DNA from: Prevotella sp.
GTDB lineage: Bacteria > Bacteroidota > Bacteroidia > Bacteroidales > Bacteroidaceae
Direction of reading: 5' to 3'
DNA length: 9,884 nucleotides
Assembly (NCBI GenBank): GCA_021204735.1
Contig: JAJPYV010000272.1
Location: 1 to 9,884 of the forward strand
In this document: positions 6,130-9,884 of the stretch, one piece after another
Layout: each line of letters opens with the position of its first letter
Position numbering within the stretch: position 1 is the first letter of the stretch
Notes under the pieces: generated by a model
Databases searched by the model: none
What the model saw: only the letters and a program-made list of their open reading frames with translations
What the model was told of the DNA's origin: nothing
Position numbers and translations under genes: made by a program

Positions 6130-7596
6130 TCATTCTGCTGCTACATCTCCTTTCTTCACTCTGGCGTAAACAGTGCCGTTCTTGTTGTACCATGTTCCCT
6201 CGTATGGCTGGTCATCAACAAAAGACCCCTTGAAATAATATCCGTCACTATTTGAAGTCAAAATTCCTGTATTGTATTTATCGTCAATGAATGTTCCTTC
6301 GTAAGTGTTCTCTCCATCTGAAGTGTTAAATTTTCCCTTACCGTCACGACTGCCATTTACATATCTGCCCTCGTATATGCCGGCTGGATATACACCCTTG
6401 CCATCTCCATCGGGAAGTCCTTTCTCGTTTACGTTTCCTGTATAAGTATATTCAACGCCGTTGTACTCTTCTGCTTGGTTTTCTACATAATTCCCGGTTT
6501 CTTCTTCATTACTGATAGTATCTGCATTGTTATGCTTCAAAATAGCAATAACAACTGCTATACAAGCTACTGCAATGAAAATGTTTATCTTCTTTGATGA
6601 TTTGTTTTTCTTAACAACGGGCTTTGTTGTTTTCGCCTTTGCTTTCTGTTTCGTTTTCGAGTTAGAATTTGGATTTGCCTTCACAACCGTTATCTTTGAA
6701 GGGTCAACAACTGTATTGTCATCTTCCGGTTCTATATCCTTGACATTAAGCAACTCTAAAAACTCGTCGATATTTTGCGGGCGTTCCTTCTTGTTCATCT
6801 TTAGGGCTGCATTAACTGCATTCACCACATCTCTACTAATACCTTCTGGCAACGGGTCTAATTCCTCACCACTGATACGCAAAGTGGCACTGGGTGGGGT
6901 GATGCCTGTAAGCAACTTATATAATGTGGCTCCCAAAGCGTATATGTCGGTGGCTGGCGTGAACTTAACGACATCGTTTCCCATCTGTTCTGGCGGTGCG
7001 AAACCTGGTGTCTTGCCCGCAAGCGTGGATGTATTCTCTCCGTTCACTTCATCATACTGTTTTGAAGCTCCGAAGTCGATAAGTATTGCCTTACCCTGCT
7101 TATCCACCATTACATTGCCTGGCTTTACATCAAGGTGAAGCCTGTTATGACTATGTACATATTTCAGGGCATCTGCCACTTGCAGAATATATTCCACTGC
7201 CTGATGCTCTGACATACGTCCGCTTCGCTTCAGCATGTCGGATAAAGATTGCCCGTCGATATAGTCCATCACGAAATATGCCGTACCGTTATCCTCAAAC
7301 ACATCTGACACTTTCACAATTCCAGGATGGTTAAGTTTGCAAATCGCTCTTGCCTCGTCTAAGAATTTCTTGCGCAGCTTTTCCACAAGACCTTTTTTGC
7401 TCACAGTCCCAACTGTAACGTGTGACGTTGTCTCATCACGGTTACAAAAATCTTTAACGAAAAATTCCTTTATGGCTACTCGTTTCTGAAGCATCACATG
7501 CTCTGCCTCGTATGTGCAGCCGAAACCTCCGCTGTTGATAAAACGGATTATCCTGTAAGTTCCTCCATGCAGGAGTGTATTCGACGGTAGGTTCAT
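6130..7596 (-). CDS. Receptor-like Ser/Thr protein kinase with periplasmic MORN repeats
   Basis: A 488-residue Hanks-type kinase, the likely writer of the cassette. The kinase domain (about 14-285) has all key residues: Gly-rich loop NSGGFGCTY (21-29), VAIKEF with K43, helix-C E81, catalytic loop HLDVKPGN (H154, D156, K158, N161), DFG at 174-176, an activation loop with T189/S190/T191, PPEQ at 201-204 and D217. A linker with TVVD (T295-D298) and a Lys-rich stretch leads to one membrane span (about 338-353). Residues 383-478 are outside the membrane and resemble MORN repeats: YTGNVNEKGLPDGDGKG, YEGRYVNGSRDGKGKF, YEGTFIDDKYNTG, FKGSFVDDQPYEGTW. Many bacterial receptor kinases carry PASTA or propeller sensors instead. 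It starts 13 bases after the FHA-like gene and is followed by a terminator. Active kinase very likely; the MORN ligand is unknown. Confidence 0.96.
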   Translation of the reverse strand: MNLPSNTLLHGGTYRIIRFINSGGFGCTYEAEHVMLQKRVAIKEFFVKDFCNRDETTSHVTVGTVSKKGLVEKLRKKFLDEARAICKLNHPGIVKVSDVFEDNGTAYFVMDYIDGQSLSDMLKRSGRMSEHQAVEYILQVADALKYVHSHNRLHLDVKPGNVMVDKQGKAILIDFGASKQYDEVNGENTSTLAGKTPGFAPPEQMGNDVVKFTPATDIYALGATLYKLLTGITPPSATLRISGEELDPLPEGISRDVVNAVNAALKMNKKERPQNIDEFLELLNVKDIEPEDDNTVVDPSKITVVKANPNSNSKTKQKAKAKTTKPVVKKNKSSKKINIFIAVACIAVVIAILKHNNADTISNEEETGNYVENQAEEYNGVEYTYTGNVNEKGLPDGDGKGVYPAGIYEGRYVNGSRDGKGKFNTSDGENTYEGTFIDDKYNTGILTSNSDGYYFKGSFVDDQPYEGTWYNKNGTVYARVKKGDVAAE

Positions 7597-7609
7597 ATAA
7601 ATTTATTTA

Positions 7610-8386
7610 TCATTTGTCACTTTTGTACCCACAATGGCAATATGGACAGCCCTTGTCCTGCTCTAAAATCTTATATGCCTTATAGCCGATAAAATGATGG
7701 CACTCAGGATTAGGGCATACGTACTTCTCAATGAAACGGTCGTCTGCCTCCTGCCTATCTTCTATGCTCGTGTCCTTGGTGTTGTAGTTTATAAAGTAAA
7801 TAATGAATGAGAAAGCTGCAATTGGAATGGTGATGAACAAGGAAGATGTGCTGATTATAATCGCGAAAATTGGCGATATGACAGAAGATGCAGTACCTAT
7901 CATCATTGGCAGCATTCTCTTGCGCGCTCTATCTTGCTGAGCACGCTGAATTTTTTCAAGCTCATATTTATACTCATACCACACTTTCTCAAGATGGGTG
8001 ATTGAATATTCCTTTGGTGGCACGGCTTCCTTTGGGAAAACACTTTCTACTGCCTTGAGTATTACTGGAATGTTGAGAGGATACCTGTCTAATCCAAGTG
8101 TTACGGAACTGTTTTCTGTGATTTTTCGAGACTCCACTTCCTGATTGTCCACACGGGTGGTGTTGAGCACTTTCATGTTCGTAATTCTCATCTTTCCCGA
8201 ATGGTCTATATCTATCTTGCAGTGGGCGATGCCTTGTGCTGGTATGCAACGGCTTACGGAATTTGGCACACTTTGCGCTGCTCCCATAACAATGTTCTTA
8301 TTTAATCCCATAATGGAGATAAGAAGGTTTCCTTGTGTTGGGTTCTTCCCAATGAGAATTGTCTTTCCTTTCAGGTTATCATTCAT
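7610..8386 (-). CDS. Divergent FHA-like protein with membrane hairpin and C-terminal zinc ribbon
   Basis: A 258-residue protein, first gene of the FHA/kinase unit. Residues about 8-110 look like a degenerate FHA domain: a starting KTILIGKN strand, SVSRCIPAQGIAHCKI in the place of the S/R...H region, NTTRVDNQEV resembling the NGTyVNGe turn, then TLGLDRYPLNI. The classic GR...SxxH residues are only partly kept, so phosphopeptide binding is uncertain. A charged, coiled-coil-like helix (about 130-158) leads to two adjacent hydrophobic segments (about 160-180 and 183-200) that could form a membrane hairpin, leaving both ends in the cytoplasm. The C-terminus has C224, C229, C247 and C250 of a zinc ribbon. 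The kinase follows after 13 bases, so this may be its membrane partner or adaptor. Gene certain; FHA call moderate. Confidence 0.85.
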   Translation of the reverse strand: MNDNLKGKTILIGKNPTQGNLLISIMGLNKNIVMGAAQSVPNSVSRCIPAQGIAHCKIDIDHSGKMRITNMKVLNTTRVDNQEVESRKITENSSVTLGLDRYPLNIPVILKAVESVFPKEAVPPKEYSITHLEKVWYEYKYELEKIQRAQQDRARKRMLPMMIGTASSVISPIFAIIISTSSLFITIPIAAFSFIIYFINYNTKDTSIEDRQEADDRFIEKYVCPNPECHHFIGYKAYKILEQDKGCPYCHCGYKSDK

Positions 8387-8398
8387 TTCTCTATGATA

Positions 8399-8426
8399 TT
8401 TGATTAGTGTTTGATATAATATTGAT
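8399..8426. repeat. Three TTGAT boxes at 11-base spacing in the FHA/kinase leader
   Basis: TTTGAT, TTTGAT and ATTGAT begin at 8399, 8410 and 8421, exactly 11 bases apart and so on one face of the helix, between the probable promoter and the FHA-like start codon. Further GAT triplets follow at 8436 and 8443. This could be an operator, for example for the divergent LytTR protein, but the region is AT-rich and chance is possible. Confidence 0.3.
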
Positions 8427-8500
8427 AGGTATTCCGATTAAAGATTAGGATTATTGCGCATATAAAGTACTACAATACGCCTTACTTCCATAAACAACTG

Positions 8501-8508
8501 CAAAGGTA
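8501..8508 (-). promoter_or_regulatory. Probable -7 box for the FHA-like/kinase unit
   Basis: TACCTTTG on the minus strand matches the Bacteroidetes -7 consensus TAnnTTTG. No TTTG is found at the usual -33 distance, so the promoter may be weak or activator-dependent. The implied transcript starts near 8494 and has a leader of about 108 bases. The rest of the 8387-8662 gap holds the divergent LytTR promoter and the repeats listed separately. Confidence 0.6.
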
Positions 8509-8557
8509 ATATATTTTTCCGCATAAAATGGCGTGAAAAAGAAAATTTTGCTCTTTT

Positions 8558-8589
8558 CTTGTCGGTATCGTTGTTTTTTTTTACTTTTG
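8558..8589 (+). promoter_or_regulatory. Promoter of the LytTR regulator gene
   Basis: TACTTTTG (8582-8589) fits the -7 consensus TAnnTTTG, with CTTG (8558-8561), one base off TTTG, 20 bases upstream. Transcription would begin near 8596, leaving a leader of about 67 bases. The heptamer GTATCGT occurs at 8565-8571 and 8589-8595, on both sides of the -7 box, and may be an operator. Confidence 0.68.
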
Positions 8590-8662
8590 TATCGTGGAAG
8601 ACAAAATCATTGTTTTTCTATATATACAAATATTCTAAACTTTGTAATCAATAATCAAAACT

Positions 8663-9064
8663 ATGAAAAAGATAAAATATCTTTATCTAAATTCCCGTGA
8701 TGAGTTTTTCAGAGTGGATGTCTCTAAAATTGTGTATTTTGAGGCTGATGGGAATTACACTAATTTCATGCTAAGCAATAAGTTGAAAGGGGTTGTGTTG
8801 ATGAACCTCACGCAAATGAAAGATACGCTGAGCAATAGACTTAAGGAGCAGGCTTCAATTTTTGCGCGTGTCGGGAAACGCTTTATCATAAATCTTTCAT
8901 ACGTTTATCATATTGATGTCTCTAAACAGCGACTGACTCTCACCGACGGCGAGAAATTTGCCTACAACCTGCCCATTTCCAAAGATGCCTTGAAAAAACT
9001 CAAAGACTTGTTTTTGGTATCTGTTGCGAACGAAACCAAAAGCAAGGAACACAAGCAAAATTGA
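8663..9064 (+). CDS. Single-domain LytTR DNA-binding regulator
   Basis: A 133-residue protein that is essentially one LytTR domain (about 3-108). The signature is clear: KIVYFEADGNYTNF near the start, MKDTLSNRL in the middle, and FARVGKRFIINLSYVYHID, with the conserved position for the DNA-contacting loop. LytTR domains usually follow a response-regulator receiver domain, but none is present here, and no histidine kinase lies nearby. Stand-alone LytTR proteins may be controlled by partners or by their own level. The gene is divergent from the FHA/kinase unit and shares a 276-base control region with it, so control of that unit and of itself is a reasonable guess. The last 25 residues are Lys-rich and probably unstructured. 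Confidence 0.93.
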   Translation: MKKIKYLYLNSRDEFFRVDVSKIVYFEADGNYTNFMLSNKLKGVVLMNLTQMKDTLSNRLKEQASIFARVGKRFIINLSYVYHIDVSKQRLTLTDGEKFAYNLPISKDALKKLKDLFLVSVANETKSKEHKQN

Positions 9065-9093
9065 TTTCTCATCTCTTCTTTCTTATTTTTTAT

Positions 9094-9124
9094 TTTGCCG
9101 CTTGCGCCATTATTTGTACTTTTG
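9094..9124 (+). promoter_or_regulatory. Promoter upstream of the AAA-ATPase-like gene
   Basis: TACTTTTG (9117-9124) matches the -7 consensus and TTTG (9094-9097) the -33 element, with a 19-base spacer. Transcription would start near 9131, giving a leader of about 120 bases that contains the heptamer repeats and a GC-rich hairpin. No terminator was seen between the LytTR stop and this site, so read-through is also possible. Confidence 0.68.
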
Positions 9125-9200
9125 ACAAAATTTTCAGAATGAATATGACAACTGCCCTCAACGGCAACCTCTCATGCAAAGTCTCAAGGGACATTGAATT

Positions 9201-9228
9201 CTTATTTCTTATCTCTTATTTCTTATTT
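9201..9228 (+). repeat. Four tandem CTTATTT heptamers
   Basis: CTTATTT, CTTATCT, CTTATTT and CTTATTT follow one another without gaps, 23-50 bases before the ATPase start codon. A related but irregular pyrimidine block at 9065-9097 also ends in ATTTTGC near a GCGCCATT string, so the two blocks look like diverged copies. They lie in the leader, not in the coding sequence. Confidence 0.75.
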
Positions 9229-9243
9229 TGCGCCACCGGCGCA
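9229..9243. other. GC-rich hairpin just before the ATPase start codon
   Basis: TGCGCC and GGCGCA are perfect inverted repeats around a three-base loop (ACC), ending seven bases before the ATG at 9251. In the mRNA this stable small hairpin would sit in the ribosome-binding region and could reduce translation. It lacks a following T run on either strand, so it is not a terminator. Confidence 0.55.
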
Positions 9244-9250
9244 TTGCACC

Positions 9251-9884
9251 ATGCTTTATCCCATAGGAGTACAAGGTTTTGAGAAACTGCGAAACAACGG
9301 TTACGTTTACGTTGACAAGACTGCCCGGATGTACGAGCTTACGTCAACGGGGAATTGCTATTTCCTCTCACGTCCACGCCGTTTCGGAAAGTCTCTGCTG
9401 CTTTCCACAATGGAGGCGTATTTCTTGGGCAAACGTGAACTGTTCAAAGGTCTTGCCATAGAACAGCTGGAGCATGAGTGGAAACAATATCCGGTATTGT
9501 ATATGGACCTGAACTCAGGTGAGTATGATTCTGTGGAAAATTTAGAAAGTAATCTGAATACCATTTTTGCAAAATGGGAAATGATTTATGGCGCATTAGA
9601 TGTGGAAAATACGTTTGAATCACGTTTTATCGGTATTATCCAGCGTGCCTACGAAAAGACAGGTCTGCAAGTAGTAATATTGGTGGACGAGTACGACAAA
9701 CCAATTCTCAATGCGATAGATGACGAGGAACTGCAGGAGCAGTTCCGCCGCAAATTAAAGGCAATATATTCCGTATTGAAAACACAAGACCAGTACATAC
9801 GTTTCGCTTTCCTTACCGGCGTGTCTAAATTCAGCCACATGAGCGTGTTCAGCGACCTCAATAATCTGGAGGACATTACACTAA
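9251..9884 (+). CDS. AAA-ATPase-like protein, probable PD-(D/E)XK nuclease family (3' end off the window)
   Basis: The first 211 residues of a protein of the AAA-ATPase_like family (PF09820 type), common in many copies in Bacteroidetes; full members are about 500-550 residues and end in a PD-(D/E)XK nuclease-like domain that would lie beyond this window. The start MLYPIGVQGFEKLRNNGYVYVDKT is the usual family opening. Walker A is SRPRRFGKSL (40-49), Walker B is VVILVDEYDKP (141-151, D146-E147), and FLTGVSKFS near 195 is the conserved sensor-like strand. The start ATG follows a hairpin and repeat-rich leader with its own promoter, so the gene is probably separate from the LytTR gene. Biological role of the family is poorly known; a mobile or defence-related role has been suggested by its distribution. 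No frameshift seen. Confidence 0.93.
   Translation, partial: MLYPIGVQGFEKLRNNGYVYVDKTARMYELTSTGNCYFLSRPRRFGKSLLLSTMEAYFLGKRELFKGLAIEQLEHEWKQYPVLYMDLNSGEYDSVENLESNLNTIFAKWEMIYGALDVENTFESRFIGIIQRAYEKTGLQVVILVDEYDKPILNAIDDEELQEQFRRKLKAIYSVLKTQDQYIRFAFLTGVSKFSHMSVFSDLNNLEDITL

Noticed and set aside
6527..7138. 203-residue open frame on the plus strand.
   Set aside because: It lies opposite the kinase gene, whose catalytic motifs are intact in the minus frame; it is a mirror of Lys-rich and catalytic coding sequence.
1..8386. Type VI secretion regulatory locus (kinase, PP2C and FHA).
   Set aside because: No secretion structural gene is in the window, and the caspase, LRR and EF-hand proteins are not part of such loci as I know them. 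Genes beyond the left edge could not be checked.
8636..8644. TAAACTTTG as a second promoter -7 box for the LytTR gene.
   Set aside because: It has three bases rather than two between TA and TTTG and would leave a very short leader; the site at 8582-8589 fits better.
9229..9243. GC-rich hairpin as a terminator for the LytTR transcript.
   Set aside because: No T run follows it in either direction, and it lies beyond the next promoter, directly before a start codon.
9061..9282. Open frame between the LytTR and ATPase genes, with a hydrophobic segment.
   Set aside because: It needs a TTG start overlapping the LytTR stop, its hydrophobic run is the translated CTTATTT repeat, and it overlaps the ATPase start. 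The region is better read as promoter and leader.

Overview
The window looks like a Bacteroidales chromosome (Bacteroides/Prevotella-like). It is AT-rich, its promoter-like sites match the Bacteroidetes TAnnTTTG/-33 TTTG pattern rather than a sigma70 pattern, and it encodes families common there: a BspA-type leucine-rich repeat protein, a LytTR-only regulator and an AAA-ATPase-like/PD-(D/E)XK protein. No rRNA, tRNA, CRISPR array, insertion sequence or origin was seen.

About 85% of the window (positions 1-8386) is one co-directional minus-strand block of nine genes. In transcription order they are: a membrane-anchored divergent FHA-like protein with a C-terminal zinc ribbon; a receptor-type Ser/Thr kinase (cytoplasmic kinase, one membrane span, periplasmic MORN repeats); a strong intrinsic terminator followed by a new promoter; membrane-anchored acidic protein B with an EF-hand loop; an exported leucine-rich repeat protein; a small exported helical protein; membrane-anchored acidic protein A, a partial paralogue of B; an exported caspase-like peptidase; a zinc-ribbon/FHA protein; and a PP2C phosphatase with a membrane span, whose C-terminus runs off the left edge. 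The last seven genes are separated by at most about 60 bases or overlap, so they are probably one operon. The first two form their own short unit.

The right end (8387-9884) is plus strand. A single-domain LytTR regulator is transcribed divergently from the block, and after its own promoter comes the start of an AAA-ATPase-like gene that runs off the right edge.

Inferred working model: this is a trans-envelope phosphothreonine signalling cassette. The kinase (writer) and PP2C (eraser) act in the cytoplasm and each crosses the membrane. The two FHA-type proteins are readers. Membrane protein A carries two TxxD sites in its cytoplasmic tail, and the kinase linker carries one, all of the type FHA domains read once phosphorylated. 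The exported caspase, LRR protein, helical protein and the EF-hand domains of A and B would form a calcium-linked periplasmic arm. The individual family calls for kinase, phosphatase, canonical FHA, caspase, LRR, LytTR and AAA-ATPase are firm. The joint function is not known to me and is a hypothesis.
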